The notes: generated by a model not told the origin, from the letters alone. Positions 1 through 11,551 are shown, numbered from the stretch's first letter. The stretch: 64,000 nucleotides of DNA from Aradus depressus (GCA_963662175.1 OY759222.1:18486222-18550221), one strand, 5' to 3'. Numbers and translations are program-made.

Positions 1-540
1 ATAAAAAAAAATCTACCCAAAATACTTTGTTTTTGTATCTTTTTCTAAAGATTTATTGAACGACCCTCGTAGATATATTGAATTAATAAATACATTTTTT
101 TATGGTCCATCGTCACGAGAAAATGTCCGATCGTATTGCAACTTCATATTATAATTATATAACTCTCATTTTGTGTTTCGACGAGTCATACATTCCATCT
201 ATGAAAATTTTAAAAGTACCCGGTCCCTAAGATTCTTCCTTTTTTTTTATTTATTTATTTTTTATTGAGGGGGAGGTTGTGAGGAATCAAGTTCTGCGAA
301 TATATATAAAAGTTAACAAGTCGTAAATGTGTGTTAAGGTAAACAGTGCGAGAGTTTTCATGTCACGAAACCATTCATACCTGCAAAAATTTCTTAGAAA
401 AGTGTCTCACGAAAGCCGGGAGACGGCAGAAATAAAACTCGTTGAGGCTGTCGTTAAAATGAAACATTCCCCCCTTCGCTCCTAAACACTAACGCTAATA
501 ATCTTATTAACAGAGACCGGATTTATATGTAATAATGAAC
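1..540. other. AT-rich sequence, nothing recognised
   Basis: Long A and T runs. No ORF, tRNA-like box or repeat family member is recognisable. Confidence 0.5.
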
Positions 541-742
541 CGACGGTCAGAGGTAGTGCGGTTCTACTGAGCTCAAGATCGTGGGTTCGAAACCCGATCG
601 GATGGGACATTAAGAGATGGTCCCGAGCCTGTGCAATGTCAGGTACTCGTTAATGATCCATACACTACGTGAATAAACCTAATTAGGCAAAATTTAGGAC
701 TCCCACCTCGTAGTTAAAGACTGGGCATGAGCCACAATGACA
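541..742 (+). repeat. SINE1 copy, internally deleted
   Basis: Retains the B box (GTGGGTTCGAAACCCG), the GGGACATTAAG body segment and the GGGCATGAGCCACAATGAC tail. The 5' A box is degraded and part of the body is missing. Confidence 0.75.
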
Positions 743-832
743 AAGGCTGAAAATTAATAGGGATCGATCATAGGGGGTTCTGAATGCATAAATACAATTT
801 CGTGTTCAAATATTCATTCTATCGCCGCTATC
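743..832 (-). repeat. DR repeat fragment
   Basis: Minus-strand piece of the 140-bp-monomer dispersed repeat, with the AAAATTAATAGG, GGGGTTCTG and ATTCATTCTATCG landmarks. It is duplicated just downstream at 967-1053. Confidence 0.55.
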
Positions 833-966
833 GTTAAAGATCCATATACAAACCTAGGCAAAATTTAGGACTCCCACTGTCGAGTCGGGCTCATTTCCAC
901 CACAGCGATAAATGAGCACTTTGGTTGTAGGCGATATGACCTCATAGTTGAAGACTGGGCATGACA
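833..966 (+). repeat. SINE1 3' part inside a local tandem duplication
   Basis: Carries CCTAGGCAAAATTTAGGACTCCCAC, GAGTCGGGCTCAT and the tail GGGCATGAC. With 967-1053 it repeats the layout of 650-832. Confidence 0.7.
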
Positions 967-1330
967 AAGGCTGAAAATTAATAGGGGTCGACCTTAGGGG
1001 GTTCTGGATGCACATATACAATTTCTTGTTCAAATATTCATTATATCGCCAGTTACCGTGTTTATACACATATACACAGCCAGACGGAAAATAGTTTATA
1101 CACTTTTTGTGTTAAGCCACCTCCTAATGCTCCCTTTCCCTATGAACGATTTGGCTGAGAATCAATAGGGTTCGTCCTATTGGGGTTCTGGATAAACATA
1201 TAAAATTTCTTATCGATACATTAATTCTATAGCGAGTTATCGTGTTTACAGAAACACAGGCAGACATTTTTTTTTTTTTTTTGGATCAAGGGGTCGGAAA
1301 ACATGATATTCCGTTGGAAACACATAAAAT
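967..1330 (-). repeat. DR repeat, minus-strand copy
   Basis: Contains two monomer landmarks (ATTCATTATATCGCC and ACATTAATTCTATAGCG), then the GTTTACAGAAACACAGGCAGAC segment, a T17 run, and GGGGTCGGAAAACATGATATTCC, which is the 5' end of the repeat in the opposite orientation. Confidence 0.6.
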
Positions 1331-1534
1331 TTCTCACAGATTACCTAACTTATACTATACAAAATTTCTGTCTGTGCGTCTGTGAACATATAATGTTTTT
1401 TTTAACAATAGTATTGAGTGCCTCGTTATTTTAGTCGCTCAACTAGTTCTATACACCTGGTTATATACATGACTCCGATAGACATGGCTTGCAAGCTAAG
1501 ACGCCAGTCCGGCTCTCCCACACTCAATCTATAA

Positions 1535-1727
1535 AGGGCGCCGGTAGCTCAACTGAGCTCAAGATTGCGGGTTCGAAACCCGGTTCTGAGGTTTTTTATT
1601 TTTTACCAAGAACCCTGTCCATGCCGTCTTTTATATGGGACATTAAGCGATGGTCTTGGCATTTGCGATGTCAGATACTCGTTAAAGACCCCTTCGTCAG
1701 CTAAATCTGGTTAGGTAAAATTTACTC
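1535..1727 (+). repeat. SINE1 copy, truncated
   Basis: Head GGGCGCCGGTAGCTCA and B box GCGGGTTCGAAACCC are preserved; the anticodon-side segment is deleted. The 3' third is missing. Confidence 0.8.
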
Positions 1728-1739
1728 TCAAGGAGCTAA

Positions 1740-2775
1740 CAGTTCCACCAGCCTTCTTCAATATATCTAAGTTCTACAACGGGAGAAACTGGACTGTTAT
1801 AAATAATTTTTAAAAATGTCTTTATATTAGTTGAAATGAAGCACCTTCATTATGATAATATCGTGTCTGTCGATACCTCGTCCAATCACGTTCATTGAGA
1901 AAAAGTTCGCGAACTTCTTCATATTAAAATTTTTTTTTTTTTTTTTTGTCAAGAGATTTACTAACTCAAATACAATTTGAGATGAGAAAATAAAAACAAA
2001 GATAAAAAAAATAAATAAAATATAAGAGAATGAAAAAGCCTCGAAAAAATATGTGACAGAATCAGTGCAAAAAAAAAAAAAAAAAAAAAAAAAAACGTTC
2101 GTAGCCTCCTAATGTATACGAAAAGTTTTGGAATCAGAATGTTAAAAAGACAACAATCGCGAAGAACTGGTTTCGGCATCTGGTGTGTCTGATTTAAATT
2201 CAGCGAATTGCTTGTTTGATCTTTTCATCTTGTGGCTGGGTGAGAGCTATTAATGGTCAAAAATGTGTGAGGAAAAAAAAAGGTAAAAACGAAATGCGAA
2301 AATTCCTTAAAAGACAATTTATTTCCAAAGCTAAACGAAGTATAGAAGAAGTTATGTAATCAGTAGTTTTAAACGGAATTTCATGTTTCCGGTTTTGTGT
2401 CTGTGTTTATATGATGAGCCCTCTAACGCAAAAACGATGGTAGCTATGAATTCTTGAAATTTGGAATGGAAAAGTCCCATATACTTATTTCTGATTGAAT
2501 TTTAATTACATTTGAAAAGATACTGCTTATATTTATTACCTAATCAAAAAACTTTTCAAGTAAAAGTTGTAGAGAAAACTAAAAGACACTTTTTATATAG
2601 AATACGAATTTTTGCAGATCTTGCAGTTTTTGAGATACAGGTCAAAAATCGTTCAGAAATGTCATTTTGAAACACACATTTTTAGACGTTTCCTTAATTT
2701 ACCTGAAAACAGTCACTCGCATCGAAAAATTGGTTCTTACCAAAAATATTCCTTATTAAATTTCCTATCGCAAAT
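1740..2775. other. AT-rich sequence with homopolymer runs
   Basis: Holds a T17 run near 1931 and an A26 run near 2070. No gene or repeat family identified. Confidence 0.45.
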
Positions 2776-3075
2776 GTGTCCTCGAGATATTTGAGAGAAA
2801 GGTTCTGCGGAGGATCCTTGGTCCGGCATATTCAGAATTAAAAATAATGCCGAGATTGCTACAGAGTCTGGAGAGCGGAAGGTCACAACGTGATAAGACT
2901 GGCGAGGCTTCGATGGGCAGGCCATGTGCAAAGGATGCAGGAGGCTGAAACCCAAAGAAGACTAATGGTAGTGATCTCGGAGGGAAACAGAGGACGAGGA
3001 AGGCACAGGAAGAGATGGATGGACGCAGTGAATGGGGACGCAAGGAGGAGGCCAAGGCTCGAATGGAGATGTAGC
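2776..3075 (+). pseudogene. Non-LTR retrotransposon reverse transcriptase C-terminal remnant
   Basis: Two adjacent frames together resemble the C-terminal tail of a non-LTR (RTE/CR1-like) polyprotein. One reads FERKVLRRILGP. The next, after a frame change, reads LARLRWAGHVQRMQE (from about 2893), followed by a basic GNRGRGRHRKRWMDAV segment. The pattern RWAGHV, then GRGRxRKRW, then D is typical of these proteins after the RT domain. No catalytic YADD segment is nearby, so this is a dead fragment. A DR repeat begins right after it. Confidence 0.7.
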
Positions 3076-3112
3076 GCCGAGAATGATGATGAAATGTGTC
3101 CTCAGATTCGTG

Positions 3113-3310
3113 TGTTGAATGTGTGTGTGCTTGAACACAATAACTTCCGATTAAATGAATGTATCGACATGAAATTTGATACTTAAATTCAATCGAAAAT
3201 ATATTCATAAAAACGACACCTAATTATCAGCGGAATTAACCATTAACTGCCGATGTAATAATAGTATCGTCATGAAATCTAATAGTTAAATTCAAAACGC
3301 ATCCGCGGAA
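3113..3310 (+). repeat. DR repeat copy, plus strand
   Basis: Two monomers are visible: AACACAATAACTTCCGAT with ATGAATGTATCGACATGAAATTT, then TAACTGCCGATGTAATAAT with a further ATGAAATCTAAT. Confidence 0.6.
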
Positions 3311-3749
3311 TATCGTTTATGAATAGATTAAATAGTGTTGAACCTAACACCTATTCTTTTTTTTTTTAGAATATTTTACCTTTTTCCAAGAGAATATAAA
3401 GCCGCTATCAACTAATAATCTTATTAGATTAACGATATTGTATCCTGTATCGATTTTTTTTCACTTAATTCACAGCCTCGTTAGAGCTAATAGGCAGCTT
3501 CCAACCAGATCGAAAAATCGTGATACCTCCCCTCAACCATCGACCATATGGCTTGCACAGCCGCTCTATTGAAACTCATTAAATCCCTTATAATGAGCCA
3601 TAATTTGTTTGAGGTTTATTATTTTTTTTATTTTTTTATTTTTTTTCAAAATCATCCCTTTCTATAACAAGGGGTAATTTATAGCAATCTGACAAGAAGA
3701 AACAAAAACAAACAAGAAGTTATGAAAAGAGTAATTAATCTACTTCGTA

Positions 3750-3960
3750 ACAGTTTTCGGTGAATCACCGGCAATATACTTCCCCAACACTAATTAATCG
3801 ATTAAGTTTCCGCTCTTCCTACAACGCCAATCGACCGTTTGGTCTAATAATCAATAGTCGACATAAATAGAGGCTGAGTTCGCCGGCTGCTCAGGGGTAG
3901 CTTGCTACTTAGGTCCCTAGGTGTACACACCAGCTTTCCAATATATCTATCAAGCTACCA
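3750..3960 (-). repeat. DR repeat 3' end, minus strand
   Basis: Contains CGGTGAATCACCGGCAATAT, ACTTCCCCAACACTAATTAATC, TTTCCGCTCTTCC and CAATCGACCGTTTGG, the recurrent terminal block of this repeat family. Confidence 0.65.
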
Positions 3961-4070
3961 TAGGGGCTTCTAAATCCTCCTAATTAATGTTGCATGGATA
4001 TATTCTGTATTATAATATGTATATTAATTAAAAATAAACTAATAAATTAATTGAATAAAAAGAAAATGTA

Positions 4071-4462
4071 ATATATCGTCGCTTAAGCAGCAACACGGCA
4101 TATCTCAATTTTGAGAGGTTTACAGGAAAGAGGAAAAACTTATTTTAAATGATTATTGTAGTAATTTTACTTTATCAACGAGTGATCCAATGTTTATTTG
4201 ATCAAATATTTATTATTTGTTTGAACCAAAAGTAATTTAATTAAAAAGGCTGGTATTTATGGTGTTGAGTTATGCGCTGTTTGCATGTAGGGTTGAGATG
4301 TGTGGTGTTGTCTTTTTTACGTTTTTCACGCTCCTAGTGGCCGGTAGAGTGAAACTAGAAATCTGAGCTTGTTTCCCGCGAAAATACGAATCCAATGATA
4401 TGCATAACTCAATTTGGGCAAAAATTGAGTTATGCGGTGTTGCTGCTTAAGCGACGATATAT
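4071..4462. mobile_element. Small inverted-repeat element (MITE-like)
   Basis: Terminal inverted repeats of about 42 bp. The left starts ATATATCGTCGCTTAAGCAG and runs through CAACACGGCATATCTCAATTTT. The right is its near-perfect reverse complement ending GCTTAAGCGACGATATAT. The interior (about 305 bp) has no coding capacity. TA-rich flanks prevent a firm target-site call; a TA duplication (Tc1/mariner or pogo type) is possible. Confidence 0.7.
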
Positions 4463-4880
4463 ATGTTGACTGAATTTTACTAATGATTTGAAAGAAGTTT
4501 ACGGATTAATAAAAATAACAAAATTTAATAATTATCTTTCTTAAAACAAATTAATAGATGAACAAAATTTTAAAAAAATTAATACAACATTATTATCTGA
4601 GTTAAACTCCTAAATTTTAGTAATAAAATATATAATTACTAATTAATTCAAATATTTCGTCCCGTATTGGTACATCATTTATCTCAAAAGTGTTGGTACG
4701 TTGAAATCACAAGTTAAGAAAGCCTAAATTAATTCAGAGAGATTTTAGGGAAATAAGAACCAAAAAATGATTCTAAAAATTTAGAAAAATTTTAATTTTT
4801 TATCATACCCTTTATGACGTCATATCCAAATATTTTCTTAAACTAATTACAATAATCAATAGTTGACATACATAGGAGCT

Positions 4881-5157
4881 GCGCGCCGAGAGCTACTGAG
4901 CACAAGATCGCGGATTCGAAACCTGGCCATAGCTTTTTTTTAAACTGGGAAGTAAAAAACCTTGAGCACTCCATCCTTCGGGTGAGATGTTATGCGATGG
5001 TCCAGAGCCTGTGCGATGTCAGGTACTCGTTAAAGACTCCCTACTTCAACAACAAACCTGGGTAGGCAAAATTTAAGACTCCTAGAGTAGAGTCGGGCTC
5101 ATGTCAACCGGAGCGACGAATGAGCGCCCCCGGTCGTAGTTTAAGTCTGGTCATGAC
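4881..5157 (+). repeat. SINE1 copy, diverged
   Basis: Degraded head GCGCGCCGAGAGCTACTG, B box GCGGATTCGAAACC, body and 3' hairpin region present; the tail is GTCTGGTCATGACC. It lies within a DR fragment (CAATAGTTGACATACATAGG just upstream). Confidence 0.75.
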
Positions 5158-5409
5158 CAATCTATCGTTTAATATTTATTGGCTTCTTCCCACCTAAACT
5201 CATACAAAGTTTTTTCCTCGGGGTCTTGGTCAAAAGGAAAGCCCCAAAGCCTCAAAATTGTAGATCCGCCACTGGTTAGAGAATCATCTACAACTTTTTG
5301 TACCATTTTCCATGACAGTAAATAATTATTTAGTAAATTGAGTCTGATTTTGATAATTTGTATTGGGTGCTGATAAAAAATTTAAAATACTAGCTGACTG
5401 AAAAGAAAG

Positions 5410-5603
5410 CCTTGCGAGACCCTGCTCATAATTCAATTAACCTCCGCCCACCGAGACCCATGAGCTGCCCCGGGGCTATTGTACATATTCATGGGTTTGT
5501 GTTGTGTGTCTGTCTGTGCCCCTTGGGGCCCCTCGTAAAACTTCTACTCGCCCGTACCTGCTTCGAGTCGTTAGCGGTGTCAAAACTCAAAAAAAAAAAA
5601 AAA
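5410..5603 (+). repeat. poly(A)-ended insertion, unclassified
   Basis: A comparatively GC-rich stretch ending in A15 at about 5589-5603, unlike its flanks. It looks like a short retrotransposed fragment or LINE 3' end, but I cannot assign a family. A 78-codon ORF across it has no recognisable motif. Confidence 0.35.
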
Positions 5604-5727
5604 ATACTGACGTTTAAAAACTCAGTGATTTTTGTGGCTTCATGTTGAAGAGATCCTCTCACACTGAGGATAGAAAAAAAAATTTAAAAAAACTTAGATT
5701 TTACCCAAAGATCAACAAGTATTGTAA

Positions 5728-6051
5728 GAGGGCGCCGGTAGCTCAGTGGTATGCGTGCTTGACTTCTGAGCTCAAGATCGTGGGTTCGAAACCCGACCGA
5801 GGCCCTTAGTTTATTTTATCTGGGAGGTAAAATAAACTTAAGCACACCGTCCTTCGGATGGGACGTTAAGCGATGGTCCCGAGCCTGTACGATGTCAGGT
5901 ACTCGTTACAGACCCCCTACCCTAGGTGAATAAAAATTTCGGATATGCAAAATTTAAGACTCCCCCAGTGGAGTCGAGCTCATGTCCACCAGAAAGAAGA
6001 AAAAGCTCTATGGTAGCAGGAGATATGACCTTGTAGTTAAAGCCCGGACAT
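5728..6051 (+). repeat. SINE1 copy, near full length
   Basis: Starts GAGGGCGCCGGTAGCTCAGT (A box). The B box is GTGGGTTCGAAACCCGACC, followed by the TTTATTTTATCTGGGAGGT body and GATGGGACGTTAAGCGATGG. The 3' end is slightly diverged. Confidence 0.92.
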
Positions 6052-6554
6052 TCAGTGATCCACTGCATCGTAAGTTATATGTTACTTTTATCATAGGAAC
6101 AGGTACAATAGACCTGTGATCCACAGTCACTACTAGCAGGGGCCCTATACTTGAATGAAAAAAAAAATCGGTTAATCGCCGGCTTTGTACTTCGCCAGTA
6201 TTAATTAATCAATTACGTCTTCACTCATACTGAGGTACATTCATATATGACATCGAGAGTGTCTGTCGAGCCCGAAGATAAATTGTCATCTCTATCTAGG
6301 CTGATACTGATAGATATTTACAAATTTACAAAAGAATATACATCAACTATCGAATATGCTGTCGAAATTTCACATCTCAATTATTTATTTATTTCAATTT
6401 TTTGGAATGTTTGAAAGAAACGGTGTAATAGGGATCTCCATTGAAAAGCGACGAGCTACCAACAAAAAACAACTTTTCAACTGGAATTCAGTGGGTCTGA
6501 CGAATTATTTACAGTGACAAAAACAAAACTAGCAGTCCTTCTTTAGATGGTAGG

Positions 6555-6720
6555 TTGCCCTAGGTGAATTAAAAATTTAGGGTAGGCAAAATTTAGAACT
6601 CCCACAGTAGAGTCGGGCTTATTATTATGTCCACCAGAGTGACGAAAGAGCGCTCTGGTAGTAGGCGATATGACCTCGTGGTTAAAGCCCGGGCATGAGT
6701 CATAAAACCTAACCTAACCC
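6555..6720 (+). repeat. SINE1 3' half with CCTAA tail
   Basis: 5'-truncated copy from GCCCTAGGTGAATT to the tail GAGTCATAAAACCTAACCTAACC. It is tail-to-tail with the minus-strand copy at 6791. Confidence 0.85.
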
Positions 6721-6790
6721 ATATTTGTAATATTTTATTTCTTAATTTTATTACTATTGGTATTTCTGTCTTTGCTTATAGTTAGTAACT

Positions 6791-6967
6791 GTGACTCATG
6801 CCCGGGCTCATTGCTACGAGGACGCCTACTACCAGAGCGCTCTTTCTTCGCTCTGGTAGACTCTACTGTGGGAGTATTAAATTTTGCTTACCCAGGCTAA
6901 AGACCTACTCTAGGTGATTAAATACCTGACCTCGTACAGACTCGGGACCATCGCTTAACGTCCCATC
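6791..6967 (-). repeat. SINE1 copy, 5' truncated, minus strand
   Basis: Begins with the reversed tail GTGACTCATGCCCGGGCTC and ends in GACCATCGCTTAACGTCCCATC; the head is lost. With its AT-rich flanks it is tandemly duplicated as 7065-7540. Confidence 0.85.
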
Positions 6968-7113
6968 TGATTATTTATTATATATATTTTTTTGGTAATA
7001 TTGTATATAATTGAATATTTTCTTATATTTTTATATTTTCTATTCTTTTACTTTTATATAAATTTGTAACATTTTATTGCTTCATTCTATTATTTTTGGT
7101 ATTTCTAGTAACT

Positions 7114-7452
7114 GTGACTCATGCCCGGGCTCATTGCTACGAGAACATATCGCCTACTACCAGAGCACTCTTTCGTCACTGTGGTGGACACGAGCCCGAC
7201 TCTACTGTGGGATTCCTAAATTTTGCCTACCCTAAATTTTTATTCACCTAGGGTAGGGGTCTTTAACGAGTACCTGACATCGTACAGGCTCGGGACCATC
7301 GCTGAACGTCCCATCCGAAGGTCGGCGTATTTAAGTTTATTTTACCTCCCAGATAAAAAAATTAAGGGCCTCGGTCGGGCTTCGAACCCACGAACCCATG
7401 ACTCAAGAGCTCAGAAGACAAGCACGCATACCACTGAGCTACCGGCGCCCTC
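7114..7452 (-). repeat. SINE1 copy, full length, minus strand
   Basis: Runs from the reversed tail GTGACTCATGCCCGGGCTC to the reversed head GAGCTACCGGCGCCCTC, with the reversed B box GGGCTTCGAACCCACG. Confidence 0.92.
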
Positions 7453-7540
7453 ATTTATTATATATATTTTTTGGTAAAATTGTACATTAATTGAATATTT
7501 TCTTCTATTTTTATATTTTCTATTCTTTTACTTAATGTTT

Positions 7541-8980
7541 CAACTATTTCCATTATTATTTTTATATTTAATGTTATTACTTTTTAATTTTTAAAGTATT
7601 TCTCACCTGACAGACAGCCGTAGCCATTGTCAATATATTTATATACTAGACACCAGAATATCTTGCAACTATATATTTCAATAATGTATTCATTCATATT
7701 CGCTACGCGCCTCCTAAACGCGGAAAGACGATGCATATATTTCAGAAATTACCCTGAATTCTTAAAACATGAAAAAAATAATGCTCTAATCTTAATAATA
7801 ATCTTTGCATAGCAATGGGAAATTTATTTTAATAATTTTTCTAGATCACATTCGATACGACTAAGAACTAGTAAATAAAAATTTATTTTTTTATTTTAAT
7901 TAATTAAGATTTATTTATTTTTCTGTCATTAAGGACGGACTTTTTATAACAAATGGAAGAAATTTACAGATCGTTTAAAACTGTGTTGAGAATTCCGACA
8001 GGAATTTCCATATCCGTGAATGTTAACTAATTAAGTTAATATTTGTCAACTAAGCGATCGTGATGACCTTTTTCTTATTTTATTTATTTATTTTTTTTTT
8101 CGACAAAATATACGAAGAGACATTTTATTTAAACGAGAGAAGAAAAAAAAGTAATACGACCATAAAATTCTTTCTCTATACCACAAAATGACCATAAAAG
8201 GCTCCAAAAATTTATGTTAATTTAATATCCCGTCAAGGTGCTTGGTCGCTATTAAAGAATAACCCACCATTAGGGTACAGGAGAGAGAAAAAAAAAGAAG
8301 AAAAAAAAAAAAAAAAGATGGAAATAAAATGGAAAAAAATGTCTATAATATATACGTATATATATTCTCCAGGGTATTTTGTGGCTTTTATTAAGGCAAC
8401 AAGATATACAGATATTCTACCATATTCTGACATGAAAAGATTAAAAGATAGACAGGGATTGTGTCGAAAGAAACAATCACAAAATAAACAAAAACAACAA
8501 TAAAAAAAAACCATTTAAAACAACAGATATAGAAGTTTGAGTTCTGTGTCTAGTTGGTGTGGTGTGAGATCCTCCAAGTTATTAGTCTTTGATATAAATG
8601 TTGCTGTTAGGGGCTGGCATCTTCAAAAAACCGGTTTTTGAAAGCGTTCTTCTCTCCTCGAAAAAAAAAAAAAGTCTTAATCCCACAATTTAGTTTGCTA
8701 TTTATCTTAACAACTGTTTTGATATCTTAAATAGAATGTTTTATTATAAAAAAACAGACGGACATTAAGCCCAGAAATTAATTTATTAAGAACACATTAT
8801 ATTAACAATTCTAGAACTACTCCCTCGCATTGAATACAATACTTACAATTGTACTTACTATATAGATATTGATAAATAGATTTTTATGTTCTAAAAATGT
8901 AAAATTCTCAAAATTACCATTTTCGCATTGTATTTTTTGTATATATTTTTACAGAAAAATATTATGGAACCTTTTTGCTT
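7541..8980. other. AT-rich sequence, no gene recognised
   Basis: Long T/A-rich stretches with A-rich runs near 8290-8318. Short ORFs here are low-complexity translations. Confidence 0.45.
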
Positions 8981-8984
8981 CCCC

Positions 8985-9365
8985 GATGAGAATTTTTCAA
9001 CGGGATTTCATGTTTTCCGACCCCTGATTCCAAAAATGAAAAAAAAAACTGTCTGTTTGCTTGAGTGTGTTTGTAATGTGTCTGTGAACACGATAACTCC
9101 CGATAGAATGAATGTATAGGCATCAAATTTTATATGTACATATATCTAAAACCCTATCGATTTTCAGCCAAATCGTCCACAGAGAGAATTGGGGGAGGTT
9201 AAAATAATCTAACTGCCGTTATAATGAATGAATAAACACAAAATTTCCTATGTAAATTCAAAATCCCATGAAAATGACACTTATTAATTTTTCACGGAAT
9301 CGGTCGAAGGGAAGGGGGCTCAACTCAAAAACCACAATACCTGCCGATGTAATGATTGTTTGGAC
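8985..9365 (+). repeat. DR repeat copy, plus strand
   Basis: Starts with GAATTTTTCAACGGGATTTCATGTTTTCCGACCC, then an A9 run, CTGTGAACACGATAACTCCC and two or three monomers of the ATGAATG...ATCGACATGAAATTT type. Confidence 0.65.
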
Positions 9366-9550
9366 ATGAAAATTTGTTTATCTCCGTTTTTCCGGCGACC
9401 GATTCGGCGAGTTTTCCAGATAGAAAACCTAAAGCCTTGAGCAACCTCTGTGCTACCAACGCATTGTTTATCACACACGAAATTACGAGAAATAATTAAT
9501 CTCCTGGTTTGTAAGAATGTATGTTTTACAAACTCAAATGGATGAATAAA

Positions 9551-9790
9551 AGAGCGCCGGTAGCTTAGTGACATGCGTATTTGTTTACTGAGCTAAAGAT
9601 CGCCGGTTCGAAACCCAGCCAAGGCTCTTAAGTTTTTATCTTGGAGGTGAAAAAAATCTTGAGCACGCCATCCTATGGATGGGACATTAAGCAATGGTCC
9701 CGAGCCTACATGTCAAGTATTCGTTAAAGAACCACACAAGAGGGCTCTGCTAGTAGGCGATATAACCTGATGATGAGTCACAATAACTAA
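9551..9790 (+). repeat. SINE1 copy, internally deleted
   Basis: Head AGAGCGCCGGTAGCTTAGTG, B box GCCGGTTCGAAACCC, tail GAGTCACAATAACTAA. It is inserted in DR sequence, whose 3' end resumes at about 9830 (TGGAAGTACATAGTCGGTGATTCGCC). Confidence 0.85.
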
Positions 9791-9799
9791 TTAACTAAT

Positions 9800-9885
9800 G
9801 GATTAATTATTATTATTCACTTATTGATTCGTGCTGTGGAAGTACATAGTCGGTGATTCGCCGACAAGTTTTTCTTTCACTGGAC
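9800..9885 (+). repeat. DR repeat 3' end
   Basis: TTGATTCGTGCTGTGGAAGT and GTCGGTGATTCGCCGACAAG match the 3' terminal block of the DR family. Confidence 0.5.
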
Positions 9886-10514
9886 TCATCTCTTAGAATG
9901 GAAAACAACCGTTTAGTAAAAAAAAAAAAAAGGAACCGAGTTCATTGAAACCATCTACACCCAATGAAAAGATTTAATTACAATAAAATTTGATTTACAA
10001 CGTGGCGATCAGTTAAATTGATGACTAACCAAGCAGAGGGCTGACCAATTTATTTAAATATTTTTAATGCGGCCCCTAATAGCAACCTAGGGACCACAAT
10101 TCATATTAAATAACGTTGAACGGCAGACATGTTGAACCTGCCTCCAGTAAAATAGATCTATTAACCGACTCATATTTATAGTCGAGTCGAGTCCAGGCAG
10201 AGAGCTGCTTCAACAAGCCACTTGTGGTTTTAGAATTTTTTTTTTTAATTTTTTTTTTTTCATATCACTCCACTGATAATTTAAATAACTCAACCTAATA
10301 TATCATCTTGTTAGAAAAGATTGGGAGAGGAATCGAATACAGCCTGTTAACACTATACAATGGAGGCTTCCTCTAATCATCGCCGTACGTACGTCTGTTC
10401 AAATTCAATCATGGGGCTCCCACTCAATGTAAGATTTCGATATTAAATTGTATACATTAGTAATCTGTAGGATACAGGAAGTTAGTTAATTATTAATAAT
10501 TAACTAACCCCTCT

Positions 10515-10657
10515 CCCCACAACAAATCCGCCACGACGCCTCAAGCGGGTATGGCAGAGGGACCTGCTCCAGGACTCCTCTTCAAGTACCTCAGCTATGC
10601 ACTCACAATTGCTAATGGCCAATGTTATGCCGTTGTAAATATGTAAATAAATAAATA
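10515..10657 (+). repeat. Retroelement 3' end (R-b family), plus strand
   Basis: Shares CGACGCCTCAAGCGG, TATGGCAGAGGGACCTGCTC, CACAATTGCTAATGGC and ATGCCGTTGTAAATAT with a minus-strand copy at 32847-33023. It ends in an A-rich tail (AAATAAATAAATAG). Confidence 0.6.
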
Positions 10658-10963
10658 GAGGGCGCCGTTAGTTCAGTGGTATGCGTGGCTTACCTTCTGA
10701 GCTCATCGTGGGTTCGAAACCCGACCGAGGTCCTTAGTTTATTTTATCTGGGAGGTCCTTTAGAAGGGATGTTAAGCGATGGTCCCGAGCCTGTACGATG
10801 TCAGGTACTCGTTAAAGACCCCTGCCCTAGGTGAATACAAATTTAGAGTTGGCAAAAGGGCTCCCATAGTAGAGTCGGGCTCATGTCCACCAGAGTGAAG
10901 AAAGAGCGCTCTGGTAGTAGGCGATATGACCTCGTAGTTAATAGCCCGGGCATAATAACTAAT
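10658..10963 (+). repeat. SINE1 copy, internally deleted
   Basis: Head GAGGGCGCCGTTAGTTCAGT, B box GTGGGTTCGAAACCC, tail CCCGGGCATAATAACTAA. It directly abuts the tail of the R-b fragment. Confidence 0.9.
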
Positions 10964-11089
10964 TGTAACTGATACACAGTTGTGAATAGAAATAACATAT
11001 CTGTTCCCATCCATGAAATTTTAAATGGTTTTATATACCATTATTATAATTTTTAAATCTTATTTATTAAATTTTAAATTCTGTTGTTC

Positions 11090-11180
11090 ATAAATTATTT
11101 TATTGGACTGCCTGATGATGAAGGCAACCTCGAAAGCCGGCTGGCAAAAATTAATAAAAACTGAGATTATACTTTTATTC
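11090..11180 (+). repeat. Unclassified retroelement 3' tail
   Basis: CTGCCTGATGATGAAGGCAA and CTCGAAAGCCGGCT, followed by an AATAAAAACTG tail region, resemble non-LTR or Penelope-like 3' ends. A weaker relative lies at 19960-20010. Confidence 0.3.
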
Positions 11181-11551
11181 TGCAACCTGTGAAACACCAA
11201 AGTGATATCCTATTTCGCCTCAGTTACTGGGCAAATGTTTGTTTCTTTCGACTAGGACAGCATCGAGAAAATACGTTGTTCGAATCCTACAGACCCGGTC
11301 CAGGATTCAAGCTAGTTGGGGGACACAGGTTTAGGTATCATAATCTGACAGCTCTCCCCTTCAGTCTCTTGTTTTGACATGGATATCCATAGAAAAAAAT
11401 TAGAAAAAAAAATTATAATAAAATCAAAAATAAAAGAGAAGAACCATCCTTCTCCTTCCAGGACGATCTCTTCTAACACAGTACCCATTTAACTTATTCC
11501 ATAAACCATGTAATAATAAATGTATAGATAATAAAAAAAGTAATAATAATA

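Noticed and set aside
2890..3186. 98-codon ORF as a host protein
   Set aside because: RWAGHV and GRGRHRKRW patterns are those of a retrotransposon C-terminus, and the frame is broken upstream.
5728..5800. tRNA gene-like sequence (A and B boxes)
   Set aside because: The same sequence recurs many times with a shared non-tRNA body and tail, and the acceptor stem does not pair properly; it is a SINE head.
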